From positions 1 to 62,827 of the forward strand of contig JAGAKG010000045.1 in assembly GCA_017625755.1 (NCBI GenBank): a stretch of DNA of 62,827 nt, read 5' to 3'. The translations under genes were made by a program, and so were the position numbers. Below, piece after piece: positions 1-8,002 of this stretch (position 1 is its first letter; each line of letters starts with the position of its first letter). The notes beneath the pieces were generated by a model that was given only the letters and a program-made list of their open reading frames with translations, made no database searches and was not told where the DNA came from. Origin of the DNA: Clostridia bacterium. GTDB taxonomy: Bacteria > Bacillota > Clostridia > Oscillospirales > CAG-272.

Positions 1-132
1 AAAGGCTACAATTTTCATTCCTTGGATAATGAAACCTTGCAAAATATTGTTTTATCTATTAACCTAAGACCTAAAAAATGCTTGGGCTGGCTTTCGCCTT
101 TTGAAGCATTTTTTGGTGTTGCACTTGCTTGA
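1..132 (+). CDS. IS30-family transposase, C-terminal end (cut by window edge)
   Basis: The first 43 codons in frame 1 end at a TGA and read as the C-terminus of an IS30-type DDE transposase: an N-R-P-K-K-C-L-G-W core followed by a P-F-E-A-F-F end, the family's usual 'NxRPRKCLGxxTPxEVF' tail. Only the tail is present because the gene begins before the window, so it cannot be told whether the copy is intact. It marks an insertion sequence just left of clpC, in convergent orientation with it. Confidence 0.8.
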   Translation, partial: KGYNFHSLDNETLQNIVLSINLRPKKCLGWLSPFEAFFGVALA

Positions 133-138
133 CAATCT

Positions 139-270
139 GCCGTGGCACGGCTTGCCGTGACGGAGGGATTGTAAAAACTCTCTCAAACAACCCCTCAGTC
201 AGCTTTGCTGACAGCTCCCCTTACACAGGGGAGCCTACCGCTGCGGCGGGATTACTCAACGGCAAAAGCC
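139..270. repeat. Dispersed hairpin-rich intergenic repeat (MITE/REP-like)
   Basis: The stretch directly after the transposase stop holds several short palindromes: CACGGC/GCCGTG around 147-160, GTCAGC/GCTGAC around 198-212, and CTCCCCT/AGGGGAG around 216-234. The wording 'cctcagtcagctttgctgacagctcccctt' is the style of short interspersed repeats scattered in gut Clostridia genomes (recalled, not searched). It has no coding potential. Confidence 0.5.
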
Positions 271-277
271 TCTACTG

Positions 278-302
278 AACCACCCGCTTAGCGGGTGGTT
301 TT
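278..302 (+). terminator. Intrinsic terminator after the IS30 end/repeat
   Basis: An 11-bp stem AACCACCCGCT/AGCGGGTGGTT with almost no loop is followed by TTT. It could end transcription coming from the insertion sequence. Confidence 0.6.
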
Positions 303-315
303 CGTTATACAATAT

Positions 316-346
316 ATAACGGCTACCGCTAGGCGGTAGCCGTTAT
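316..346 (-). terminator. clpC terminator
   Basis: A perfect 14-bp stem (ATAACGGCTACCGC/GCGGTAGCCGTTAT) with a 3-nt loop lies 1 nt beyond the clpC stop codon. The following minus-strand sequence is AT-rich but not a clean T-run. The stem probably ends the minus-strand operon. Confidence 0.65.
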
Positions 347-347
347 G

Positions 348-2813
348 TTATATACTCGGAACGCTTATATTTTCTCCGTTTATGAGAAATACGGGGGAGT
401 CATTTTCGGCGGATACCGAGAGGGTGTCGCCCGAGCGCAGAAGTCCTCTTAGCATAAGCTCGGATATCTTATCCTCAATAAGTCTTACTATCTCGCGCCT
501 TACCGAGCGCGCGCCGAAGCGCTCGTCATATGATTTTTCTGCAAGATATTCCGCGAGAGATTTATCAAAGCATAGCGATATCCCAAGCGACCTGCCGCGC
601 TCGCTAAGCTCGGAGAGCATATCTGAGGCTATGCGTTCAATATTGCTCTTTGTGAGCGTGTCGAAAATAATTATTTCATCTACACGGTTGATAAATTCCG
701 GACTGAATTGTTTCTTCAGCTCTGAGAGCAGATTTGCCGTGTAGTTTTTCTTTTTGTCGCTCTCGGAAGACGAGGAAAATCCGAGCGAGTGCGAGTCGTG
801 ATATCCCGTACCCGTGTTTGAGGTCATAATTATGACCGTGTTTCTGAAATCCACGCGTCTGCCCGCCGAGTCGGTCAGTATTCCGTCCTCGAGAACCGAT
901 AGCAAGAGATTGAAAACATCAGGGTGAGCCTTTTCTATCTCGTCGAGAAGTAATACCGAATAGGGACGGCGGCGTATCTTTTCGGTGAGCTGTCCGCCCT
1001 CTCCGTAGCCCACATACCCGGGGGGAGAGCCGATAAGCTTTGACACGCTGTGCTTCTCCATATATTCCGCCATATCGAGTCTTATCATAGAGTCGACGCT
1101 GCCGAACATAAGCGTGGCGAGTGCCTTTGAAAGCTCGGTCTTTCCCACGCCCGTCTTTCCGAGGAATATAAACGATCCGATGGGTCGGTTGGGATTTTTA
1201 AGTCCCATTCTGCCTCGTTTGATAGCTCTTGTCACCGCCTCTATGGCGCTGTCCTGACCTATGACCTGCTTTTTCAGATTTTCTTCAAGCGAGAGAAGCC
1301 TTTCACTCTCGCCCTCGAGCAGTCGGCTGACGGGAATCCCCGTCCACGCAGTCACGATGTCTGCTATGTCTGCCGCGCTTACGGTGAGATTTTTTCCGTC
1401 CTTGCGCTTTTCGTATCTGCGACGCGTCTCCTCCAGTCGTTGACTTATATCAAGCTCCTCACGGCGGTGCTTAGCGGCAAGCTCAAAGCTCTGCGAACAA
1501 ATAGCCGCTTCCTTACGCTCAAGTGTCAGCGAAAGCTCCCGCTCAAGCTTTTGGAGCGATTTCGGGACAGTCAGTACCGATATTCTCAGCTTCGATGCCG
1601 CCTCGTCAACGAGGTCTATCGCCTTATCGGGGAGATATCTGTCGGGAATATATCTCACCGAAAGATTGACCGCCGCCTCAATTGCCTCGTCGGATATTGT
1701 CAGACGGTGATGCTCCTCGTATTTACCCCTGAGTCCCTTCAATATTTTGATAGCCTCGTCGGTTGATGGCTCGTTGACCGTCACGGGCTGAAATCTTCTC
1801 TCAAGCGCTGCGTCCTTTTCGATGTGCGCGCGGTATTCCGATACGGTAGTCGCGCCTATGACCTGAATTTCGCACCGCGCGAGAGCGGGTTTAAGGATAT
1901 TCGCGGCATCGACCGCGCCCTCTGCGGCACCCGCGCCTACTATCATATGAAATTCGTCCATAAAGAGAATTATCTCGGGATTTTTTGATACCTCGGTCAT
2001 CACATTTTTCATTCGTTCTTCAAACTCACCTCGGTATTTCGCACCTGCTATCATAGCCGAAATATCAAGCGTTACTATTCTTTTTTCGCGCAGATTTTCG
2101 GGTACGCTTCCCGAGTGGATTCTCTGTGCGAGTCCCTCGACGACCGCGGTCTTTCCCACGCCCGGTTCGCCTATCAGGCAGGGATTATTCTTCATTCTGC
2201 GCGAGAGTATCCTTATAAGATGCTCTGTTTCCGAGTCTCTGCCGATTATAGGGTCAAGCTCTCCGCGCGAGGCTCTCCGACTGAGGTCTTTTCCATATAG
2301 AGATAGAGTAGGACAGCCGTGTATCGCCTGCTCCGCCTCCGTTTTTCCGCTTTGCTTAGGTCTTGTGGGAGCGGTATCTATATACGCCGATATATCGCCT
2401 CTCAGCTCGTGTATCGGAACCTTGTTGGCTTCAAGGAGCTTTGTTGCCATACAGTCTCTGTCGTTTATGAGCGCGAGCAGAATATGCTCTGTCCCTATTC
2501 TGCGAGGCGTAATCTCAGCGCTCACATCGGCTTCTGCGGCAGAAGCTTCTATTATTCTTTTGAGTCGCGGTGACATATCCGAGGAGGATAGGTGTGTGCG
2601 CGTGCCGACACCGCATATATTTTCAAGCGAGAGCCTTAAAATCTTCGGCGTAGCCCCTCTTGCGGCAAGGAGTTTTGAGGATATAGAATCTCCCTCACTC
2701 GCCAAAGCGAGCAGCATATGCTCGGTTCCGATATATGTGTGCCCCATATCCTGAGCTATTTCAAGACAGCCCAGAATTGAGTTTTGCGCTTTTTGTGTAA
2801 ATCTGTTCGACAT
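348..2813 (-). CDS. clpC: ClpC-type Hsp100 AAA+ unfoldase
   Basis: This is an 821-residue double-AAA+ chaperone that unfolds proteins for ClpP. Two Clp_N repeats occupy residues 1-145. AAA-1 has Walker A GEPGVGKT at 215-222 and a Walker B reading LFMDEFH, where IDEIH is usual. A middle region near 430-460 looks like a UVR/M-domain (ERKEAAICSQSFELAAKHR). AAA-2 has Walker A GKTGVGKT near 550, and an LGF tripeptide lies where the ClpP-docking loop is expected. Length matches ClpC (about 810-850). The ATG is preceded by AAGAAGG. The classical partners ctsR, mcsA and mcsB are absent; instead the gene ends an operon of peptidoglycan-binding proteins. ClpC or a ClpC-like paralogue is the safest name. 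Confidence 0.9.
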   Translation of the reverse strand: MSNRFTQKAQNSILGCLEIAQDMGHTYIGTEHMLLALASEGDSISSKLLAARGATPKILRLSLENICGVGTRTHLSSSDMSPRLKRIIEASAAEADVSAEITPRRIGTEHILLALINDRDCMATKLLEANKVPIHELRGDISAYIDTAPTRPKQSGKTEAEQAIHGCPTLSLYGKDLSRRASRGELDPIIGRDSETEHLIRILSRRMKNNPCLIGEPGVGKTAVVEGLAQRIHSGSVPENLREKRIVTLDISAMIAGAKYRGEFEERMKNVMTEVSKNPEIILFMDEFHMIVGAGAAEGAVDAANILKPALARCEIQVIGATTVSEYRAHIEKDAALERRFQPVTVNEPSTDEAIKILKGLRGKYEEHHRLTISDEAIEAAVNLSVRYIPDRYLPDKAIDLVDEAASKLRISVLTVPKSLQKLERELSLTLERKEAAICSQSFELAAKHRREELDISQRLEETRRRYEKRKDGKNLTVSAADIADIVTAWTGIPVSRLLEGESERLLSLEENLKKQVIGQDSAIEAVTRAIKRGRMGLKNPNRPIGSFIFLGKTGVGKTELSKALATLMFGSVDSMIRLDMAEYMEKHSVSKLIGSPPGYVGYGEGGQLTEKIRRRPYSVLLLDEIEKAHPDVFNLLLSVLEDGILTDSAGRRVDFRNTVIIMTSNTGTGYHDSHSLGFSSSSESDKKKNYTANLLSELKKQFSPEFINRVDEIIIFDTLTKSNIERIASDMLSELSERGRSLGISLCFDKSLAEYLAEKSYDERFGARSVRREIVRLIEDKISELMLRGLLRSGDTLSVSAENDSPVFLINGENISVPSI

Positions 2814-2901
2814 AATACAGACCTTCTTTACTTTCTATGTTTTGATTTTTGATAATTGATTATTGACCGTCTCCCCGAAGTTTATTTATATTCAACTTAT
2901 T

Positions 2902-3429
2902 TTATCTTACATAATCGTTGGCATAATCGTTGTATGCCCTCACGAGACTGTCCCAGGTAGCCTTATCCACGCGACCGTTCGCCAAAAGCCCGTTCTTGCT
3001 CTGAAAATCCGAAATATTCGCCTCGGTAGCCTCGTCGAAAATTCCGCTTACTACGAGTGGGATAAAGGAGTCGTATATAATTCTGAGCTCGTTGAGAAGC
3101 AGCTGAATGATACCGACGAGGAAAAACTCATCGCCAAGCGCCACTGAATATCCGTCGGGCGTTCTCGGGAAAAGCTTTATGGTGAGGGGCGGAGAGTAGA
3201 GCGCGAGAGAGGCGAGATATTCCTCGTAGAGTCTGTTGAAGGTGACTCTGTCGGCAATCCCGCTCTGCGGTAGAGAGGCTCTGCGTTGAAATGCGGTGAG
3301 TGAGCTCCTAGTTGCATCTCCGAAGACACCGTCTATCGGCGGCGAGGGGATACTCGCGTCGGTGTATGAGAGCTGACGCAGATATCTCTGAATATTTCTT
3401 ATTGCGTCCTTTTCGGTAGAATGTTCCAT
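2902..3429 (-). CDS. Peptidoglycan-binding repeat protein (small)
   Basis: About 175 residues with two PG_binding_1-like repeats, recognised by the 'FGDATRSSLTAFQRRASLPQSG' style of core (residues near 30-60 and 115-150). These three-helix modules bind cell-wall peptidoglycan; no catalytic domain follows. The start is placed at the ATG at 3429 because GAAAGGCAGG lies just before it and the upstream gene's stop is 13 bp away; a longer reading frame extends into that gene but lacks a ribosome site. There is no signal peptide, which suits a spore-associated or mother-cell protein. Its neighbours are the larger repeat protein and clpC. Confidence 0.75.
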   Translation of the reverse strand: MEHSTEKDAIRNIQRYLRQLSYTDASIPSPPIDGVFGDATRSSLTAFQRRASLPQSGIADRVTFNRLYEEYLASLALYSPPLTIKLFPRTPDGYSVALGDEFFLVGIIQLLLNELRIIYDSFIPLVVSGIFDEATEANISDFQSKNGLLANGRVDKATWDSLVRAYNDYANDYVR

Positions 3430-3442
3430 AATAACCTGCCTT

Positions 3443-4843
3443 TCATGCGCCGATATCGTATCCGGGATACTGACCGTCGTTGAGCCTTGAGCCGTTGAAG
3501 ATGTCGCTGTATATAGTGGTGAGAGCAAGCCAGGTTGCGGCGGCGACCGTACCAGTTTGCGCTATTCCGAAAATACGCTGAAAGGCAAGCACTGCCGCTT
3601 GTGTCTGCGTTCCGAAATATCCCGTGACGGGTACGGTGGGTATCTCTGTGTAGACGGTGGCGACGAAATTGAGATATTCCTGAAGCAGGGTAACGGCGTC
3701 TGAGGACGAGCCAAGACGCAGAGGTATGCCAGGGTAGGGAACGACATTTCCCTCGATATATTTGAGCGGTATCGTCGAGACAAATCCGAGATATGTTCTG
3801 TAAATCGCTTCCCAGGTGTCAAGGTCAAGAGTACCCGTAACTGGAAGCCCGAAGGTTTGCTGAACCGCTCTTACCGCGTTTTCGGTAGCAGCTCCGTAAA
3901 TACCGTCTACCGTCAGAGAGGGAACCGTATCGTAGAACGCCGATAGGTAGTCTATGAGATATTGCAGATTTGCTACCTCGACGCCCTGCGCCCCCGGGAC
4001 GAGCGAATCGTCATATTCGTCGCTTACCTCCTCGAGAGATATTCCCTCGGAGTCAAGCTCGTTGAGCTTTTTCACGGCGTTGTATATGAACTGCGTGCGA
4101 TACCAAGTCGCCTTTCCCACGATACCGTCGGGTGTGAGAGAGAATACCTCCTGAAATTTTCGCACGGCTTCCTCGGTGTCGTATGAGAAAACGCCGTCGG
4201 GTATAGCTATCTTGGGGATAGAGGGGTAATTGTCAGAAATTCTGTTAAGCCTTATCTGAAGCGCGCGTACAGAATCTCCCGCGCTTCCAAGTCTGAGCGG
4301 ACGCTCAGGCGCACTCTCGGTTATGCCTCGCACTGGGGCGTTTGTCACGATATCTATATCGTCACCGTAGTAGTATGTCAGTATTTCGTATGGCGTGAGT
4401 CCCTGATTGGCAAGCTCGACAGTCCCCCATTGCGAAAGACCGTTGCACATAACCTCAACGCCGTCGCAATACTGTGCGAAAAGCGGCTCGACATTGCCTT
4501 GACGGGAGATATAGTCGTTGAATATCTCGCTTACTATCTGATAGATATTGTCAAAAATATCTCTGCCGTTAACGAACGATTGGTCGATGCCCGTCGAGTT
4601 GGTTATATCAAAATTATATCCTCGCGAGGGATAAAATTCGGTGTATATTCTGTTGAGAGCAAAGGATATCTGCGCGTATATATTCGCGCGTATGGCGTTC
4701 TCGGGCCAGGTGGGGTATATTTCGCTTGAAGCTACATTCGCTATGTAATCAATAAAGGGAATGGTTACATTTTCGGCGTTCGAGGACGGCGCGCCGAGAT
4801 GCACAGTAACCGTTTCGGGAATAAAGGGTATATTTGCGTTCAA
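3443..4843 (-). CDS. SleC-prodomain-like protein with three peptidoglycan-binding repeats
   Basis: About 466 residues. Residues 1-165 (VTVHLGxP, VTIPFIDYI, SSEIYPTWPENAIRANIYAQ, FALNRIYTE, CNGLSQWG, GLTPYEIL) match what I recall of the N-terminal prodomain of clostridial spore-cortex lytic enzyme SleC and related proteins. Three PG_binding_1 repeats follow (residues about 185-250, 275-345, 375-445), but no lytic domain is present. The best start is TTG at 4843: GGAGG lies 7 nt upstream and the preceding gene stops 1 nt before it. A longer ATG form would run back inside the upstream gene. It is a likely sporulation or cortex protein, a non-catalytic relative of SleC. Confidence 0.75.
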   Translation of the reverse strand: MNANIPFIPETVTVHLGAPSSNAENVTIPFIDYIANVASSEIYPTWPENAIRANIYAQISFALNRIYTEFYPSRGYNFDITNSTGIDQSFVNGRDIFDNIYQIVSEIFNDYISRQGNVEPLFAQYCDGVEVMCNGLSQWGTVELANQGLTPYEILTYYYGDDIDIVTNAPVRGITESAPERPLRLGSAGDSVRALQIRLNRISDNYPSIPKIAIPDGVFSYDTEEAVRKFQEVFSLTPDGIVGKATWYRTQFIYNAVKKLNELDSEGISLEEVSDEYDDSLVPGAQGVEVANLQYLIDYLSAFYDTVPSLTVDGIYGAATENAVRAVQQTFGLPVTGTLDLDTWEAIYRTYLGFVSTIPLKYIEGNVVPYPGIPLRLGSSSDAVTLLQEYLNFVATVYTEIPTVPVTGYFGTQTQAAVLAFQRIFGIAQTGTVAAATWLALTTIYSDIFNGSRLNDGQYPGYDIGA

Positions 4844-4844
4844 A

Positions 4845-5270
4845 TCATTCACCTCCGCGTAAGCTGCTGTCGTTGTCGGAAGGAGCGCGGCTTGATGTAC
4901 GCTCATATGAGTCGGGATAGTTGTTCGCGGCGAGGGGAATCATTACTGCGGGTTGGATAGAGGTTATAGAGTCAAAGACCGCAACACTCTCAAGCACAAT
5001 ATCCGAATATCCCTCCTTGAATACATCTATGCTGTAAAGCGCGTAGGGTTGAAGATTATCGGGCGACTGTGAGAGAAGCTTTGCGGGGGTAGGTAGCGTT
5101 ACGCGCTCGGTCGCGCCGTCTCTGTTTGTTCTGAGCGAATAGATTATGTCCGAGTTCTCAGCCGCCGCTCCTCGGATATTTACCGCCGCCCCCTCAAGCG
5201 GTATAGCGCCTCTGGCTGTCGAGACCTTCACGATAAGATATCCCATACCGATGTTTGGATTGTTGTTCAT
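4845..5270 (-). CDS. Carboxypeptidase-regulatory-like (beta-sandwich) domain protein
   Basis: About 141 residues. The core 'GYLIVKVSTARGAIPLEGAAVNI ... TNRDGATERVTLP ... YALYSIDVFKEGYSDIVLESVAVF' is the usual pattern of a CarboxypepD_reg/CNA-B-like beta-sandwich, a binding or stabilising module rather than an enzyme. The C-terminal 20 residues are polar and unstructured. The ATG at 5270 sits behind AGGAAG; a TTG one codon earlier is also possible. Its stop nearly touches the TTG start of the SleC-like gene, so the two are translationally linked. It may present or cap the peptidoglycan-binding partner; this is inference from neighbourhood only. Confidence 0.65.
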   Translation of the reverse strand: MNNNPNIGMGYLIVKVSTARGAIPLEGAAVNIRGAAAENSDIIYSLRTNRDGATERVTLPTPAKLLSQSPDNLQPYALYSIDVFKEGYSDIVLESVAVFDSITSIQPAVMIPLAANNYPDSYERTSSRAPSDNDSSLRGGE

Positions 5271-5360
5271 CAAGGCATCTTCCTTTCGATTTTTTTGTTT
5301 CGATAGAAAGTATATGCCGATGCGGGGGATTTTGGTGAATAATGCTCCGAAAGCCGAATT

Positions 5361-5651
5361 TCAGCGGGAGGGCGGCTCCGAGTTATTGGTATGCCTTTCG
5401 GCAAGGTCAACGGCAAGTCCGCCCACGACTATGAGTGTCGCGCTCATAATTATATGCTCGAGCATATAGTAATATTTTTTAGCGAGTATGTAGGAGGGGA
5501 TATCCTCCGCAGAGAGCAGGAGCGAGAGAAATGCGCAGAGATAGAGAAGTATTATCGGAAGCCCTATCCGAAATATCATAAAAGAAAAGCGGCAGAGGGC
5601 TTTCGGCGCGCTTTTGCGGCTTCCTTTCTTTTGCTTTTTTAAAATATTCAT
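5361..5651 (-). CDS. Small two-helix membrane protein, unknown function
   Basis: Ninety-six residues with a very basic N-terminus (KKQKKGSRKSAPK), then two hydrophobic helices (about 25-48 and 66-82). AAGGAG stands 6 nt before the ATG, so it is probably real. It is the first gene of the minus-strand group leading to clpC, with about 90 bp before the next gene. I do not recognise a family. Basic N-terminus plus two helices would place both ends in the cytoplasm. Confidence 0.6.
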   Translation of the reverse strand: MNILKKQKKGSRKSAPKALCRFSFMIFRIGLPIILLYLCAFLSLLLSAEDIPSYILAKKYYYMLEHIIMSATLIVVGGLAVDLAERHTNNSEPPSR

Positions 5652-6051
5652 TGTTTCTCCTTGAATTTATGTATATTTATTCCCAAAACGGAAAAATTGT
5701 CAAAAATAAGTCTTTGGAAAAATCAGGGCGGTAAATTTAAAAATAAGTACGCGATTGCGTCTTTTTATTCATAAAAATTATATACCTTTTGGGCGTTATC
5801 TGTCTATGGTGAGCTTATGGAAAGGCTTCCGCTTCTATCCAATTCGGTGAGATGTTGCGTCGAGACGGCGCAAAAAGAGAATAAATATACATTTATTGTC
5901 ATAAAATATTCAAAAAATCGAGTTGGGATATCTTTTTCGGTAAAATTTGCGGAAAAATCTGCGTTTTGCGCCAAAATCTTAATCGCAGAGCGGCGGAGCG
6001 GAGGGCTATAATGAAACCGTTCGAACAAAAAACGCGAAAGGAAAAACAGAT
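5652..6051. other. Intergenic region between divergent genes
   Basis: About 400 bp of AT-rich DNA with no convincing gene. A 64-codon open frame around 5817-6011 lacks a ribosome site and has odd composition, so I treat it as chance. The region must hold the divergent promoters for 5651 (minus) and 6052 (plus), but no strong -35/-10 pair stands out. Confidence 0.5.
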
Positions 6052-6348
6052 ATGACAGACACAAAAGAAAAAATAGTTAGAGTCTGCGAGACTATCCGCA
6101 GAACCGAGAATAAAACCGTGCGTGGCGATGGATATTCTGCTACATACGCGCTTTATGAGGTAAAAGTCAATTCAAAGGGAGTGTACTACGCCGTCGGAAT
6201 AGAAACCGAGAATGACGACGCTTTTGCCGTGATAGGTAAAGACGGGCGTGCCGCAAGGGAGCTATATCGAAATCTTTCGGAGCTTGGGGCAATGCCGTGT
6301 ACACTTGACGATATCGTGTCGGACTATTACAGAGAAAATCAATATTGA
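6052..6348 (+). CDS. Small conserved-looking protein (possible DUF6514-like)
   Basis: Ninety-eight residues, soluble, with alternating beta/alpha character: 'ATYALYEVKVNSKGVYYAVGIETENDDAFAVIG' then an alpha-helical end with LSxLGAMPCTLDDIVSDYY. This resembles a small Clostridia family in which a strand-rich core is followed by a TLxDIxxDF/Y tail (DUF6514 is my weak recollection). GAAAGG precedes the ATG. It stands alone upstream of nrdR with about 130 bp and a separate promoter between. Function unknown. Confidence 0.55.
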   Translation: MTDTKEKIVRVCETIRRTENKTVRGDGYSATYALYEVKVNSKGVYYAVGIETENDDAFAVIGKDGRAARELYRNLSELGAMPCTLDDIVSDYYRENQY

Positions 6349-6363
6349 GATTTGCAAAAAATC

Positions 6364-6392
6364 TTTACTTTGTCGGGATTTTGTGTTATAAT
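6364..6392 (+). promoter_or_regulatory. Sigma-A promoter for nrdR
   Basis: TTTACT (6364-6369), a 17-bp spacer and TATAAT (6387-6392), about 90 bp before the nrdR start. Confidence 0.65.
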
Positions 6393-6479
6393 TAAAAAAA
6401 TAAGGTGTAAAGGCGGAGATTTTACTTGCTCTGCCTGACATCACGGCTTTTAATAAGAAAAAAGAGGTATGATTTTATT

Positions 6480-6926
6480 ATGAAATGTCCTGCATGTGGA
6501 AGTCTCGAGAGCAAAGTAGTTGATTCAAGACCTATGACGGAGGGTAACAGTATTCGCCGCCGCAGAGAATGTCTCGCGTGTCAGAAAAGATTTACTACAT
6601 ACGAGATAATCGAAACGGTTCAGATGTTCGTTATCAAAAAGAACGGAGCTAAGGAGATATTTGACCGCAATAAGCTTATGTCGGGAATAATCAAGGCGTG
6701 TGAGAAGCGTCCTGTCAGCGCCGAGGAGATCGTGAACGAGATAGAAACCGAGTTGCAGAATTCGCTTTCAAACGAGGTTTCGACCAAGGAGATCGGCGAG
6801 ATGGTTATGGATAAGCTCAAGCTGCGCGACGAGGTCGCCTATGTTCGCTTCGCCTCTGTTTACAGAGAATTCAAGGATATTGATACTTTTATAAAAGAAC
6901 TCAGCAGTCTGAAAAGAAGGAAATAA
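6480..6926 (+). CDS. nrdR: Transcriptional repressor NrdR
   Basis: A 148-residue repressor of ribonucleotide reductase genes that senses ATP/dATP. The N-terminal zinc ribbon is visible (CPACG at 3-7, CLAC near 31-34), with the family hallmark '[16 protein letters not shown]', followed by an ATP-cone domain ([12 protein letters not shown] onward). Length fits the family (about 150). The ATG at 6480 begins exactly at the conserved MKCP; reading frame upstream of it has no homology. It is monocistronic, with its own promoter and a strong terminator. Confidence 0.95.
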   Translation: MKCPACGSLESKVVDSRPMTEGNSIRRRRECLACQKRFTTYEIIETVQMFVIKKNGAKEIFDRNKLMSGIIKACEKRPVSAEEIVNEIETELQNSLSNEVSTKEIGEMVMDKLKLRDEVAYVRFASVYREFKDIDTFIKELSSLKRRK

Positions 6927-6970
6927 GTCGACGGGCTTTTTCCAAACACACGAAAAACAAATAAGAAAGT

Positions 6971-7012
6971 GCCGATTTTGTCTTTTTTTAAGACAAAATC
7001 GGCGATTTTTTT
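6971..7012 (+). terminator. nrdR terminator
   Basis: A 14-bp perfect stem GCCGATTTTGTCTT/AAGACAAAATCGGC with a T loop, followed by GATTTTTTT. Confidence 0.85.
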
Positions 7013-7132
7013 GATTTTTTTCGATACAGTTATATACAAAATCGAGAAAATATGATACAATTAAATAATAGTATTACAAAGATGCGTTTTCTACCGTATT
7101 ACAGCGGGGGAGATGCGTGTGAAAGGAAAGCT

Positions 7133-7963
7133 ATGAGCAATAAAAAATACGGTAATAAGCGTAATGAGGATAAATACAGAGACGACCGCCGCGAGAGAGC
7201 GCCGAGACAGGATTCCTCGGAGGAGCTGTCGGAGGGTATTGTGGTTGGCAGAAACGCCGTCAGAGAGTTGCTGAAGTCGGGCAGAGATATAGATAAGATA
7301 TTCGTTGCGCGCGGAGAGCGCGAGGGCTCGATAGTGGTGATAGTCGCCGAGGCTGTCGAGAGAAAGATACCCGTGGTCGAGGTAGATAAGATAAAGCTTG
7401 ATAAAATGTCGGGCTTCACGCCTCACCAGGGCGTTGTCGCTATGGCGGCGGAAAAGGAATATTGCTCGGTCGAGGATATACTCAGAATAGCCGAGGAGAG
7501 AGGGGAAAAGCCCCTGATAGTCATTTCCGACGGAATATCCGACCCGCACAATCTCGGAGCGCTCATCAGATGTGCCGAAGGAGTGGGAGCGCATGGGATT
7601 ATAATTCCCAAGCGTCGCGCGGTAGGACTCACCCCCGTTGTCACAAAGGCGTCGGCGGGCGCGATAGAGCATATGGCAATCGCCAAGGTACCGAATATTG
7701 CGGCGTGTATCGAGGAGCTTAAGGAGAGAGGTGTTTGGGTCTTTTCAGCCGAGGCGGGCGGACAACCCTATTACGAGACCGATTTCAAGTGTCCCTGCGC
7801 GCTTGTGTTTGGCAGCGAGGGCGAGGGTGTTTCAAAGCTCGTTAAGGACAGGTCGGACTATATAGTTTCAATTCCGATGTACGGCAAGGTGAATTCCTTC
7901 AATGTATCCACCGCTGCCGCGATAATTCTTGCGGAGGCGTCAAAGCAGCACAGAGGCGGCTGA
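7133..7963 (+). CDS. rlmB: TrmH/SpoU-family 23S rRNA 2'-O-ribose methyltransferase (RlmB-like)
   Basis: About 276 residues. A charged N-terminal tail is followed by the substrate-binding fold (VVGRNAVRELL ... KIFVARGEREG) and the SPOUT knot. Motif 2-like region: DGISDPHNLGALIRCAEGVGA. C-terminal SAM-binding motifs: FGSEGEG and PMYGKVNSFNVSTAAAIIL. The enzyme methylates a ribose of 23S rRNA using S-adenosylmethionine; RlmB (G2251) is the nearest assignment, though YsgA/TrmH relatives look similar. The ATG at 7133 has GAAAGGAAAG in front; an earlier in-frame ATG would add an unconserved stretch. It is followed within 40 bp by the large acidic membrane protein. Confidence 0.85.
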   Translation: MSNKKYGNKRNEDKYRDDRRERAPRQDSSEELSEGIVVGRNAVRELLKSGRDIDKIFVARGEREGSIVVIVAEAVERKIPVVEVDKIKLDKMSGFTPHQGVVAMAAEKEYCSVEDILRIAEERGEKPLIVISDGISDPHNLGALIRCAEGVGAHGIIIPKRRAVGLTPVVTKASAGAIEHMAIAKVPNIAACIEELKERGVWVFSAEAGGQPYYETDFKCPCALVFGSEGEGVSKLVKDRSDYIVSIPMYGKVNSFNVSTAAAIILAEASKQHRGG

Positions 7964-8002
7964 TGTCGCGTTTGAAAATGATTTTGATAAAGGAGAGGCG
8001 CT

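Noticed and set aside
5817..6011. 64-codon plus-strand frame in the intergenic region
   Set aside because: No ribosome site, odd composition, no similarity to a known protein pattern.
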